Below are positions 10,199 through 20,600 of a stretch of 64,000 nt of DNA, piece by piece (the first letter of the stretch is position 1; the number at the start of each line of letters is the position of its first letter). Both the position numbers and the translations under genes were made by a program. Below the pieces are notes generated by a model. The model was given only the letters and a program-made list of their open reading frames with translations. It was not told the DNA's origin and did no database searches. Where the stretch lies: positions 21,612,001 to 21,676,000 of the forward strand of contig JAWQUS010000025.1 in NCBI GenBank assembly GCA_036365455.1, given 5' to 3'. The stretch comes from Macrosoma leucophasiata (taxonomy: Eukaryota; Arthropoda; Insecta; Lepidoptera; Hedylidae).

Positions 10199-11165
10199 AC
10201 TGTAACTGATTTACAATTTTATGGATTTTATTACTTGACGCCTTTTTAAACAGCAAGCTCGAATTATTAGTAGTAATGTACGTATTTGGGTCTAAAAATT
10301 TAACCTTACACTTGGGAACTATATTTTTGACTGCATAGTCAAAGTTTGTTGCAAAGTTCTCAGCGATATTCTTAGGTGACAGGCCCTGTACCTCAAAAGC
10401 CTTTTGTATAACAGCGTCTATTGATAGGGTTACGCGTCCTAACATTTGATTGATTAGTTTATAAATTTTTTTAGGGTTATTAAAATTATTGTTAATTGTA
10501 TTAATAAAATATTTATTTCTCTTATTCTCTAATATTTTATGTATTTTATTACGGACATTGTTATATTTTAATCTTAGTACCGGATTATTTGGACTATTTT
10601 TCCATAATTTAAAAAGCTTAATTTCGTCGTTTGTTTTCAATGTTTTTGTCGATCCACGGAAACTTAGTGTTTGTATTTCGACGTTTCTGTGTACGTTTAT
10701 GTGTCTTTTTAGTTGCACTTTCGCACGCGTTATTAAATGCGCTACGGATAAAGTTATAAATTTGATTAGGGCAAAACATTTCGTTTGTGTCTGACCATTT
10801 TACAACTTTTAATTCCTTGTAAAGTTTTTTCCGGTCAATAAAATAATTTGCAACACCCTGCATACGCTCCGGCGCATCGTAGATGCTACTAAAAATGAGC
10901 GCTCTGTGATCCGCTAGTACAACATCTAACACCGAGTACGGTTGACTTGTGGGGAATCGTGCAAAAATATGATCGATACAAGTTCACGTTATATTATTGA
11001 GTTTGTTTTCAATTCTAGTAAATTCAGATACTCCACAAGTCAACCCGCACTCGCTAAGTGTATCTAAATATGAATCTCTGTATGTGGATATGCTCTTGAG
11101 GTCAATGAGAGGGTGTTTGTGTATGTGTTGTATGTGTTAAACGGCATCCACGACACAGTTTTTTA

Positions 11166-11562
11166 AAAATACCTAATGAAGAGCTTTGATTGTATAAAAT
11201 TAAAATAATTAATACATAAAAATAATAATGCAAAACAACATTTAGAACTTTTGAACATTATGAATATTGAAGTTTATGGCAAACGTGTTATGCATTTACG
11301 GACGAACAATGTTTTTTTAAGGTAGTCGCCAATCATCCAAACAAAAATGTTTTGTTAAGTAAGGAACTCCCGATGGTAAATGACGGTATGATGGTATGCC
11401 TGAGATCCGGAGTTCGTAGCTCAATGGTTCGATATAATATTTTCCGAAATTGAATATATTTTCATAAGCTTCCGTATACATGTACATCCAAATTCGATGT
11501 ACATTTTACAATTATAGACTTCATAGATAAATCTGAAGCAATTGGTTTTACAGGGGCACGTC
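11166..11562. other. No feature recognised
   Basis: AT-rich, non-coding in all frames. Confidence 0.5.
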
Positions 11563-11570
11563 GGTTTAAC

Positions 11571-11874
11571 TGCCTCAGTAGCCTAGTGGTAGCAGGCCAC
11601 TACTACTACGCTGGAGGTCCTGGGTTCGATTCCCGGGTCGGGGGCTATCAGAGGTAACGGTAAAAATCCTTTATCTCTGGTTCTATTGGGATTTTTCCTT
11701 TTTCTGGAAGTTTCCTAGTACCTCGGTGAAGTTCCCGGAGATGGCAACAGGCTCGCCACCTGTTACATGGGCCAAAAACGTCAACGGCGAATCGTCGGTG
11801 TTTGCATGCTTGAATGCATGTATTTACCTCTGCCTACCCCGTCAGGGATTACAGGCGTGAAGTTACGTTACGTT
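11571..11874 (+). mobile_element. SINE-B
   Basis: Full-length copy with GGTTTAAC on both sides (11,563-11,570 and 11,875-11,882). The tail here reads TACCCCGTCAGGGATTAC, an intermediate form between other SINE-B tails and the LINE tail. Confidence 0.85.
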
Positions 11875-11936
11875 GGTTTAACCATAGTGTTTGTTAAAAT
11901 ATTTATTTTTCTAGCAACACAGATACCTATCAAGGG

Positions 11937-12060
11937 TTGAGAGATGTAAGGTTTTAACGAAAAAGAACCGTACAACTTTAACAAATATCGATCTTGGAAA
12001 AGTATTCAGTTTCTTCAATATACGAAAGCGAAGCTCCCTTTTGTAGCTGATAAGCCCGTT
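11937..12060 (+). repeat. Left of a diverged direct-repeat pair
   Basis: AACTTTAACAAATATCGATC, CGAAAGCGAAGCTCCCTTTT and TGTAGCTGATAAGCCC correspond to 12,930-13,046 (TTTTAACAAATATCGAGCTT, GTAGGTGATAACCC). Confidence 0.65.
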
Positions 12061-12263
12061 CATTTCCTTATTTTATTGATGGTAAGATCTGATAACTCTA
12101 TTGATTGCTTTTCTTGGTAAGGGTCCTAGTAAGGAAAAGCGGTAGAAATATTATTACATTTATACTTTTTTTTGTTATACCTACATGTCTAACTTTGGCA
12201 CATTTATTTTATCATTGTGTCAGGTAAATAATATATTCGTCTGGCAAAGACGAATTTAATAGA

Positions 12264-12902
12264 AGTAACACACGTCCGGATTTGGTACGGAGCGGACAGC
12301 GGATTCGGTACGCTCCGAACCAAATCTGACCGTGTGGAGAGTAGTCCGGCGGACATAATTATTATTAATCAAGTCCTATACGGTCCGCTCGCGTGGGTTT
12401 GGTAGGCCGATTCCGTCCGCCGCACCGAATCCGGTCGTGTGTAGCGAGAGTGGATTTGGTCGGCTGATTCAGTCCGCCCTACTGAATCCGGTCGTGTGTA
12501 GCGAGAGCGTTTTTGGTCGGCGGATTCGGTCCGCCGTACTGAATCCGGTCGTGTGTAGCGAGAGCAGATTTGGTCGGCTGATTCAGTCCACCATACTGAA
12601 TCCGGTCGTGTGTAGCGAGAGCGTTTTCGGTCGGCGGATTTGGTCCACCATACTGAATCCGGTCGTGTGTAGCGAGAGCGGATTTGGTCGGCTGATTGAG
12701 TCCGCCATACTGAATACCGTCGTGTGTAGCGAGAGCGTTTTTGGTCGGCGGATTCGGTCCGCCGTGCTGAATCCGGTCGTGTGTAGCGGGAGCGGATTTG
12801 GTCGGCGGATTCGGTCCGCCGTTCTGAATCCGGTCGTGTGTAGCCAGAGCGGATTTGGTCGGCGGATTAGGTCCGCCGTTCAGAATTCGGACGTGTGTTG
12901 CT
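12264..12902. mobile_element. Inverted-repeat element carrying a 57-bp minisatellite
   Basis: Left end GTAACACACGTCCGGATTTG and right end, inverted, GCAACACACGTCCGAATTCT. The interior has palindromic GGCGGA...TCCGCC motifs and the tandem array at 12,437-12,905. Long diverged direct repeats flank it (11,937-12,060 and 12,930-13,046). Confidence 0.65.
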
Positions 12903-12905
12903 ACT
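12437..12905. repeat. 57-bp minisatellite with alternating units
   Basis: Eight units of 57 bp, each containing CGGTCGTGTGTAGCGAGAGC and a hairpin GGCGGA-N5-TCCGCC. In units 1 to 6 two versions alternate (TCGGCTGATT and TCGGCGGATT types), giving a 114-bp dimer. Because 57 is divisible by three, long open frames appear on both strands without being genes. Confidence 0.9.
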
Positions 12906-13043
12906 ATAAGATAAAACATTTTAATTATGAAAGCTCGAGAGATTTAAACGAAAAAACAGTTTTAACAAATATCGAGCTTGTAAATAGTAGATATTCAGGT
13001 TCTACGTAAACTGAGGCTTCCTTTTCTGTAGGTGATAACCCTC

Positions 13044-13231
13044 TTTTTTGTGTATAAAAGTGGCAAACAAGCATGCAGTTCACATTGATGTTAAATGCCG
13101 GAAATTACAGGACCGTATTACCACCTGCCCGAAACACGATAGTGCTGAACACTACCATTTAGCGGCAAGTGTATTAGGTAATGTGGTGGTGCCTACGCCC
13201 TCGAGCTCCGTCACTGGAGCTCTACCACCAT
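13044..13231 (-). mobile_element. SINE-A with internal deletion
   Basis: Tail (GCAAACAAGCATGCAGTTCA) joins directly to ATGCCGGAAATTACAGGACC; about 105 bp between are missing. Head is present. Confidence 0.8.
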
Positions 13232-13616
13232 CAAAAAATTCAAGAAGGAGGAGGTTCTCAATTCGTCTGTTTGTTATTTTTTTGTGTATGTTACGCGATT
13301 TTTATAGCGCATATTTCAAGAAGTTATTGTTACCGTTTATTTAAAACTTTGGGTTTTGTTTTAATTAAAATCAGACATTACATTACCATTCTGAACTTCC
13401 CAACTCGTGGATAAATATTTATGTGTGCTAATATAAAAACGGTCTCGAGAAACAAGTTAACTGTGTTATTATAAACTTTCATATTTTAATAAGACAACTG
13501 GGGCTGTATAGCGTGTATAATGAGTTCTAAACAGAATTTATATACAAATGGAAACTTTAACCGGCATGGGATGGTAGGCAAATGGTTAATTTGAGTTTCT
13601 TTATTATACAAGAATG

Positions 13617-13650
13617 TATGTATGTTTGTATGTATGTATGTATGTATGTA
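13617..13650. repeat. (TATG)n microsatellite
   Basis: TGTATGTATGTTTGTATGTA and continuing. Confidence 0.9.
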
Positions 13651-13654
13651 GTTA

Positions 13655-14205
13655 TACAACATGTAACAGGATTAAATGTACAACCCGAAACTAGTTTGTT
13701 CAGAATCGATAACCTAATCGATTTTAGGCATTTTTGATATGGATAATATTTTGTCCCAAAATTAATTACAATCAAGGAAATTATGGTCACCCATTCGGTG
13801 AACAGTCAATACAAAAAATGAGACTAAAATAAAATAAAATGCTGGTCTCAACAAGTTTATTAGAACTCGTTGAGACGTGCATTTTATTATTAATAATAAT
13901 TTAAGAAATAAAATAGTGAAAATGAATCTAATTACAAGCGAGTGTTAAATAGGGGTATGCAGGTTATGCTACATTGCGACAGTGTACGTGTGTTTGTGTT
14001 TTATGTGCGGTCGTAGGTAGAGGTAGGGTGTGTATGCATAGGGTGTGCATACTGTTCGTACAAATTGAGGACAACTTGTTTCTTAAATAAATAATATTAA
14101 ATATTTAAACATGTTATTTCAGTTCATGTATTATGATTATAACTCGATTTTCTAACCGAGGTGTTTAAGAGTGTGCATTATTCCCGTTACATGTAGTACA
14201 TATAC
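13655..14205 (-). mobile_element. Inverted-repeat DNA element, family of 53.1 kb
   Basis: Ends TACAACATGTAACAGGATTA and CATTATTCCCGTTACATGTA are inverted. The interior matches 53,127-54,004 in reverse (CTCAACAAGTTTATTAGAAC, TTCGTACAAATTGAGGACAA). No coding seen. Confidence 0.7.
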
Positions 14206-14280
14206 GTATGTATCTTCACGCCAAGCGCCTCTCTATGATATAAAATACGAAGTCATACATAACCACCTGCCTGCCTGCCT

Positions 14281-14353
14281 GCCCGCGAGCTCCGTCACTG
14301 GAGCTCTACCACCATTTACTGGTGGTAGAGCTCCAGTGACGGAGCTCGCGGGC
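14281..14353. repeat. Perfect 34-bp palindrome of two SINE-A heads
   Basis: Arms 14,281-14,314 and 14,320-14,353 are exact reverse complements around a 5-nt loop TTTAC. Each arm is the first 34 bases of SINE-A (TGGTGGTAGAGCTCCAGTGA and on to CGCGGGC), head to head. Confidence 0.9.
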
Positions 14354-14600
14354 GTAGGCACCACCGCATTACCTAATATACTTGCCGCTAAATGGTAGTG
14401 TTCAACACTATCGTGTTCCGGTCAGGTGGTAATGTACGGCCCTGTAATTTCCGGCACAGAGGCATAAGACCTTAGGCCTCAGGAGTGGTAACGCATCTGC
14501 ATTTTGACCTTGGTCTTTGTGTGGGTGTCTATAGGCTGCAGTCATCACTTAACATCAATGTGAACTGCATGCTTGTTTACCAATTCCATTACATAAAAAA
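14320..14600 (+). mobile_element. SINE-A
   Basis: Complete plus copy ending CATGCTTGTTTACCAATTCC and an A-rich tail. Its head forms one arm of the palindrome. Confidence 0.85.
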
Positions 14601-14610
14601 ATAAAAAAAA

Positions 14611-14722
14611 AAACCATCTAACCGGAACACGATAGTGATGAACACTACCATTTCGCGACAGAAAGATCAGGTAATGCAGTGGTAGCCTACGCCTTCGATC
14701 TCCGACACTGAAACTCTGCCGA
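14611..14722 (-). mobile_element. Old partial SINE-A
   Basis: AACCGGAACACGATAGTGAT through GAACACTACCATTTCGCGAC to a decayed head; 5' half only. Confidence 0.6.
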
Positions 14723-14982
14723 AATTTTATTTATTTATTAATTTTAAAAATACACATTTGCGAATATTCCTTGCTGTAATCTCATGCTATCATTTCTCTT
14801 AAAACGTGCCCGAGATATGAATTCTTCCAACAAACACGTCCCATCACTAGAACAAACAACTAATTACACATATTACGGTTCATAATTTAATTGCGTACTT
14901 AATTAATGCGGACCGCAGCCAGCCCGCAAACAACACAGGCATGTGATCCGCAAATCCGCACAAACTGTTGTGCTATCACTAT

Positions 14983-15198
14983 GTATATGTAGGGTACGGT
15001 CCTCTTTGCTGGATGTACACAAACGATGAAATTTCGTTCCATACAATTTGTATATCGGATAAAGATTTTTATTATCATGTTAATAAGTCTCCTAAGTCTT
15101 GGTGGTACGATTCACCAAAACTAGTTAATCCGACTAGTTGGGTCAATTGTACCGAAGGAAAGCCTTCAGGGAAACGCATATTATGTGAAATCCGATAA
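14983..15198 (+). CDS. Possible terminal exon of an unrecognised secreted protein
   Basis: Open from an AG (TATATGTAG) at about 14,991 to TAA at 15,196-15,198. Reads GPLCWMYTNDEISFH, TICISDKDFYYHVNKSPKSW, WVNCTEGKPSGKRILCEIR: four cysteines and no low complexity, unlike the chance frames nearby. Upstream exons were not found. Similar flanking DNA recurs at 15,835-15,965, 16,205-16,300 and 20,930-21,110, where matching coding is broken (stops at about 15,958). I do not recognise the family. It could be a chance frame. Confidence 0.35.
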   Translation, partial: VYVGYGPLCWMYTNDEISFHTICISDKDFYYHVNKSPKSWWYDSPKLVNPTSWVNCTEGKPSGKRILCEIR

Positions 15199-15513
15199 GA
15201 GTATGGTGTTGACGTTGCGGCACATGTTAAATGAGATTCTAAACTATGTGAATCAAGATAAAGAACTTATTTAAATTAATATAAAAAAAAAGATATTTTG
15301 CAAAATCTGAATACTGGTACAATATATACGACTCTCCCCTAATATGTGGCTTACTTCAAGTACTTCTTACTTGAAACTTCCTTGAACAGTCTTTTGTACA
15401 GCCTTGTCATATTACAGGGCATAAGCCACTTACCTAGTTCCATTTATCCAAGTTTGATCAGTGTGATAAATTGTGTCCTTATTCTGATAATATTTTCTTG
15501 CAGAAAGTCTGTG

Positions 15514-15727
15514 GCACAGTACAAATATGAACAGTATGGAAACTACGTACAAAACGTTCGATATGGCACACTAACACAAACATGCGCATCGACGCTCGAT
15601 GTAGCGAGTGACTCAGTACTGCAGCACCGCGAGAACCGCTTAGAGGCCTCGTCGATGCGCATGTTTGTGTGAGTGTGACGTTTCAAGGTTTTGTACGTAG
15701 TTTCCACACTGTTCATATTTGCATTGT
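15514..15727. mobile_element. Foldback MITE of 214 bp
   Basis: Arms of about 75 bp (ACAAATATGAACAGTATGGA, AACTACGTACAAAAC, CACAAACATGCGCATCGACG) are inverted; GTCTGTG flanks both sides (15,507-15,513 and 15,728-15,734). A hAT-type origin is possible. Confidence 0.75.
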
Positions 15728-15834
15728 GTCTGTGATCTCTCTTAATCTAAACACATACGAGCGAATTATATAATACAACTGATTATATCATCTAACAACA
15801 ACTACCAGAGTTAAGGTCGATAATATAATTGCCA

Positions 15835-15990
15835 ACTTAATTAATCCGGGCCGCAAACATCACAAGCATGTGATTCCCACAAACTGTTTATGGAATGCGT
15901 AATTTGTGGTATGGATATCCGTATATAGGATCCTCTTTATTAGACATCCATGATTGTTGAGGATAAGCTGCGTTCCAAACTAATAGAATT
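15835..15990 (+). pseudogene. Decayed partial copy of the 14.98-kb exon region
   Basis: CCGCAAACATCACAAGCATG, then GATCCTCTTTATTAGACATC aligns with GGTCCTCTTTGCTGGATGTA of the candidate exon; the frame has stops. Confidence 0.4.
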
Positions 15991-16300
15991 TCAGCTATTG
16001 GCACATAGATATATAGAAACATTGTTATAGGACAATTGTATACGGTGCCCACGTAAATTTTGATATTTTTATGAATGTACCGTAGTTTTTGGCTGTACTT
16101 TTGACTATTGAGTATTTCTTAAAAATATGTTTTCTACGATGTATGAAGCTCGCGAAAACCTGCGATTAGAAAGTTTACTAACTTAATAAACTTTTAACCA
16201 TATTTTATACAACAATGCTTTAAGCATCAAACATCACAAGCATTTGATCCGCAAATCCGTATCTGTTTCTGGTATGCGTAATTAGCGGTATAGCTTCATT

Positions 16301-16593
16301 ACTGGTGGTAGAGCTCCAGTGACGGAGCTCGCGGGCGTAGGCACCACCGCATTACCTAACATACTTGCCGCTAAATGGTAGTATTCAGCACTATCATGTT
16401 CCGGTCAGGTGGTAATGTACGGTTTCGTAATTTCCGGCATAGAGGCATAACACCTTAGGCCTCAGGAGTGGTAACGCATCTGCATTTTGACCTTGGTCTT
16501 TGTGTAGGAGTCTTTAGACTGCAGTCATCACTTAACATCAATGGGAACTGCATGCTTGTTTGCCACTTTCATTAAAAAAAAAAAACAAAAAAA
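16301..16593 (+). mobile_element. SINE-A between 70-bp direct repeats
   Basis: Complete copy with long A-tail. On both sides lies TGATCCGCAAATCCG followed by TCTGTTTCTGGTATG and an AATTAGCG region (16,225-16,300 and 16,594-16,660), far longer than a usual target duplication. Confidence 0.85.
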
Positions 16594-16816
16594 ATGTGAT
16601 CCGCAAATCCGCATCTGTTTCTGGTATGTATAATTAGCGATATAGCTATGTGCATGTACAAAAAATGTCTGTTTGTCCGTCCCCGGTTTTGCGCAAAAAC
16701 TATAAGTACTAGAGACTTGAAATTTGGCACAAGTATACACCTTAATTACGCCGACAAAGTGGTAGAATAAAAACATGAAAAAAAATCGACGTGTGGCACT
16801 CGGAGACTGCCGGAGT

Positions 16817-17276
16817 AAAGCTATTGCATAGCATTTTGTATCAACTTATGCAATTATAATTATTTATTTATTTTATTTGTGCAGTATTTCTTTTTTTCTT
16901 TGATATTAATTCAAGCTACACTTTTTGAGCGTGGTGACCGATAAGAAAACATTTTTTTTTTCTTTTATTAAAGAAAAAGTTAATATTGTTTAAAATATTT
17001 TTATTATTTTACAATACATATAAACAGCTGCTTATGTATTCGTCCGATTTCGGAGCAGCTCGTCTCGATTCGTGCGAGCTTTGTAGAGTCGTACAATACG
17101 TCTAGTTGCACGCACACAAACACCGTGTCGAAGACTGACGAAAAGAAACGACGTTAGACAATGCACGGCCTTCAAGCCACACCTCCGTGCCCGTCGGAGT
17201 AGGGAGCGTGAGGTTTTTTCGTTACGGAATTTCTGGATTCGGTCCGCGCGCTCAAGGCTCTCGCTATGCAATAGCT
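16817..17276. mobile_element. Inverted-repeat-bounded insert, possible DNA element
   Basis: About 460 bp bounded by inverted copies of AAGCTATTGCATAGC (left 16,817-16,831; right as GCTATGCAATAGCTT ending near 17,277). It interrupts the older dispersed repeat. No transposase coding seen; the interior is GC-richer near its right end. Class not assigned. Confidence 0.45.
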
Positions 17277-17658
17277 TAAAAATATTTAGGGTACCTCCCC
17301 TACATGTAATGCGCGGATATTTTTCTTATTTTTCGTTTTGTATATAGTGTGGGATATCGTGTAATAGGTCTTTCAAAAATGTTAGGGGTGTGCTAATATA
17401 ATTTTTTGATTTAGTTAACTTTTCGTGACTTATTAGGCTTTAAAGTGCCAATTTTCGTTAGAGACAAGTGTTCTTCCCCTCTACTAACTAAACGGTTGTC
17501 GTTAGAAATTCAAACGTTGCGGCAATAGTAGCGACATATAACGAAATTAAAAGGAAAACTAAGATAGCTTTACATGTTTGCGAGTAATAGTCCACCAAAT
17601 TTAATACCAGAAATTTTCGAACAACTCCTTAGAAAATTTTTTTTTTTTTCATTACCTT

Positions 17659-20600
17659 CATCATATCAGCCATAAGACGTCCACTGCTGAACATAGGCCT
17701 CCCCCAAGGACCTCCATGCCGACCGATCGGAAGCGACGTGCATCCAGCGGGTACCTGCAGCCTTGATCAGGTCGTCGGTCCATCTTGCAGGTGGACGTCC
17801 TACGCTGCGTTTGCCGATACGTGGTCTCCACTCGAGAACCTTTCTGCCCCAGCGGCTATCGGTTCTCCGAGCTATGTGCCCTGCCCATTGCCACTTCAGC
17901 TTGGAAATCTGCTTGGCTATGTCAGCGACTTTCGTTCGCCTACGGATCTCCTCATTTCTGATTCGATCCAGTAGGGAAACGCCGAGCATAGCCCTTTCCA
18001 TTGACCGCTGAGTGACTTGGAGCTTTCGCACGAGACCCATAGTGAGAGACCACGTCTCGGCACCGTAGGTCATCACCGGTAAAACGCACTGGTTAAAGAC
18101 TTTCGTCTTCAAGGACTGCGGGATGTTTGACGAGAAAACGCTCCTTAACTTCCCGAACGCTGCCCAGCCGAGTTGGATTCGGCGAATGACCTCTTTCTCG
18201 AAGTTCGACCTGCCTAGTTGTATGGTATGTCCTAAATAGACGTAGTCGTCGACAACTTCGAGCATCGAGTTCCCAACGGACACTGGAGTGGGCGATACAA
18301 GGTTATTGAACATGACCTTGGTCTTATCCATGTTCATTTTAAGGCCCACTCTTTGGGACACTCGATTGAGGTCTTCGAGCATTGTGCTGAGATCTTCCAG
18401 CGACTCTGCCATGACTATAATATCGTCGGCAAACCGAAGGTGAGTGATGTATTCGCCGTTGATATTGATGCCTAGTCCTTGCCATTCCAGGAGCTTGAAG
18501 GCGTCTTCCATTGCATTGGTGAAGAGCAGAGGTGAGATGACATCTCCCTGTCTTACTCCCCTCTGCAAAGGAATCGCCTTCGTGCATTGGTCCTGTACTC
18601 GGACTGACATGGTGGCGTTTTTATACAGACACTTCAACACTTCGATATACCGATAGTCAATGTGGCAACGCTGTAAAGACTGCAGCACAGCCCATGTTTC
18701 AACCGAATCAAAGGCTTTCTCATAGTCCACGAACGCTAAGCATAATGGCCGGTTATACTCCTCGGACTTCTGTATAACCTGCCGCAGCGTGTGTATGTGG
18801 TCTATGGTACTATAGCCTTTTCGGAAACCGGCTTGTTCGGGAGGCTGGAAGTCATCAAACCTGCGAGCGAGACGGTTCGTGATCACCCTCGAAAACAGCT
18901 TGTAGACATGGCTCAGAAGCGAGATGGGTCTATAGTTCTTCAATAGGGCTTTATCACCTTTTTTGAAGAAAAGCACCACCACGCCTCTGTTCCATGCTTC
19001 TGGCGTAGTACCTTCGAATAGGACGGAATTAAAAAGCTTCTGAAGGACTTTCAGTAACGGTGATCCACCCGCTTGCAGAAGCTCTGTAGTGATTCCGTCC
19101 TCTCCAGGCGCCTTGTTGTTCTTAAGCTGTTTGAGGGCCATCCTAATCTCGTACAGGCTGATGTCCGGGATATCTTCGGTATAGTGTCGGGTTAATTTGG
19201 CTCTCGGGTCTCTAACCAAATCAGAGGCAGGTTGTGCGACCGAGGTATATAACTGCCCATAGAACCTCTCGATCTCCCGCAATACCTCAGGCTTAGTCGA
19301 CGCTAAACTGCCGTCCTCTGTCTTCAGCTGCATCAGCCGGCTCTGTCCAATAGACAGATCCCTTGCAAACACTTTGGAGCCCTTGTTTCTCTCTATCGTT
19401 TCCTCAACACATTTTGTGTTGAAGGATCTGATATCGTGCCGCAAGGACTGTTGGATCTGTCTATTAAGTTGCCGGTATTTTTCAGCTTCATCAGAGGTCT
19501 GCAGTGTCATTGAGCGTCGCTCTGCCATAAGGTTGAGGGTTTGATCGGTTAGTTTGTGAGGTCTATTTCGTCGGCGAGTTTTAAAGTATTTATACCCCAC
19601 CGACTGGACAGTTTCTACCAACCTGTCATTCATATCGTCCACTGAGATGCAATCCTCCAGGCAAGCAAAGCGATTTTTCAATTCGAGCTGAAAGCTCTCG
19701 GGGTTTTGTATGTGAGAAATAGTAGGTCGGAGCGTAGACTTCATTAGACGAGATCTTTCGATCTTGATGTTTAAATTCAATGTGCCTCTAACCATTCGGT
19801 GATCACTTCCGGTTTTCACCCTGTGAATCACGGAGACATCATTGAATATGTGTTTCTTGTTGGTCATAATGAAGTCTATCTCATTTTTTGTGGAACCGTC
19901 TGGGCTCATCCAGGTCCATTTCCTATGAGGCGGCTTCTTGAAAAAGGAGTTCATCATAAAAAGTTCCTCCTTCTCCAGAAAATTGGCCAGCCTCTGGCCC
20001 CTAGGGTTCCGATTCCCACATCCAAATTGCCCCACTCTCAGCTCATTATCGCATCTCTTGCCCAGCTTTGCGTTGAAGTCTCCCATTACAACAGTGAAAT
20101 ACGTTTTGGAAGTATGTATGGCCCTACTTATGTCCTCATACATAGCTTCCACCTCGTCGTCCGGGTGTGCCGAGGTCGGTGCGTAGACCTGGATGACCTT
20201 CAAGGAATATCTCTTGGATATTCTGAGTATCAGGTACGCGACCCTACTCGACACACTCGTGATGCATTCAATGTTGTTAACGAGAGACTTGTGGACGATA
20301 AACCCGACACCACCTTGGGACTGCTGGTCGCCCTCCCGGTAGTAGAACAAGTTGCCAGACTTCAGGGTTATCGTGTCCTCTCCCTCTCTACGGACTTCAG
20401 ATAGACCTAAGATGTCCCAGTGCAACTTGTTCAATTCTTCTTCCAGCTCAGCAATTTTCTCGTCTGTCCTTAACGTGCGTGTATTGTATGTTACCAGTGA
20501 TAACCTACGTCGGTTTTCCGTTGTGCATGCCGAAGTCGTTTGACGGAAGCGACTCACCCGGAGATTCTTAGCACCCCTGGCTCCAGAGCTCGACCAGCGC

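Larger units (their letters stand above)
7991..11105 (-). pseudogene. Decayed CR1-like LINE endonuclease/reverse transcriptase
   Basis: Pieces in minus-strand order. 11,105-10,618: endonuclease end with TCIDHIFARFPTSQPYS and VVLADHRALIFSS, with one in-frame TGA. 10,718-10,204: linker ending NKIHKIVNQLQ. 9708-9383: SNKSPGIDNIKIS, NASISCGEYPDYLKVGCVRP and NNQYGFQSG. 9148-8722: LVLFIDFSRAFDTLNHQ, TAQGSVLGPLHFLSYVNDM and CYQFADDTCLVAADRN (catalytic FADD). 8488-7991: KWCHDSGLVLNADKTKLVHI, TYLGLIIDSKFN and QYGLSSYGRTYNSYINDI. Several frameshifts plus the inserts make it non-functional. Confidence 0.85.
7801..11110 (-). mobile_element. 5'-truncated CR1-like LINE with three nested insertions
   Basis: Minus-strand LINE inserted in a SINE-C copy. 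Its 3' end is the T-run at 7801. Its 5' truncation point is near 11,110, where SINE-C sequence resumes (GGGTGTTTGTGTATGTGTTG). Removing inserts at 8497-8713, 9149-9381 and 9714-10198 restores continuous coding in order: endonuclease C-terminus, linker, reverse transcriptase. Reverse-transcriptase style suggests the CR1/Jockey group; exact clade is uncertain. Confidence 0.85.
7677..11165 (+). mobile_element. SINE-C split by the CR1-like LINE
   Basis: Left part 7677-7800 (head, B-box GGGTTCGGCCCCC, ending GGTCTGGGT) and right part 11,111-11,165 (GTTTGTGTATGTGTTGTATG, ending CGACACAG). The tail (GGGGCTGTGAGTGTAAGCG) is missing. The LINE at 7801-11,110 lies between. Confidence 0.8.

Noticed and set aside
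12437..13009. Long overlapping open frames on both strands (190 and 146 codons)
   Set aside because: Produced by a 57-bp tandem repeat whose length is divisible by three; not a gene.
19799..20404. 201-codon plus-strand frame
   Set aside because: Antisense shadow of the RTE endonuclease ORF.
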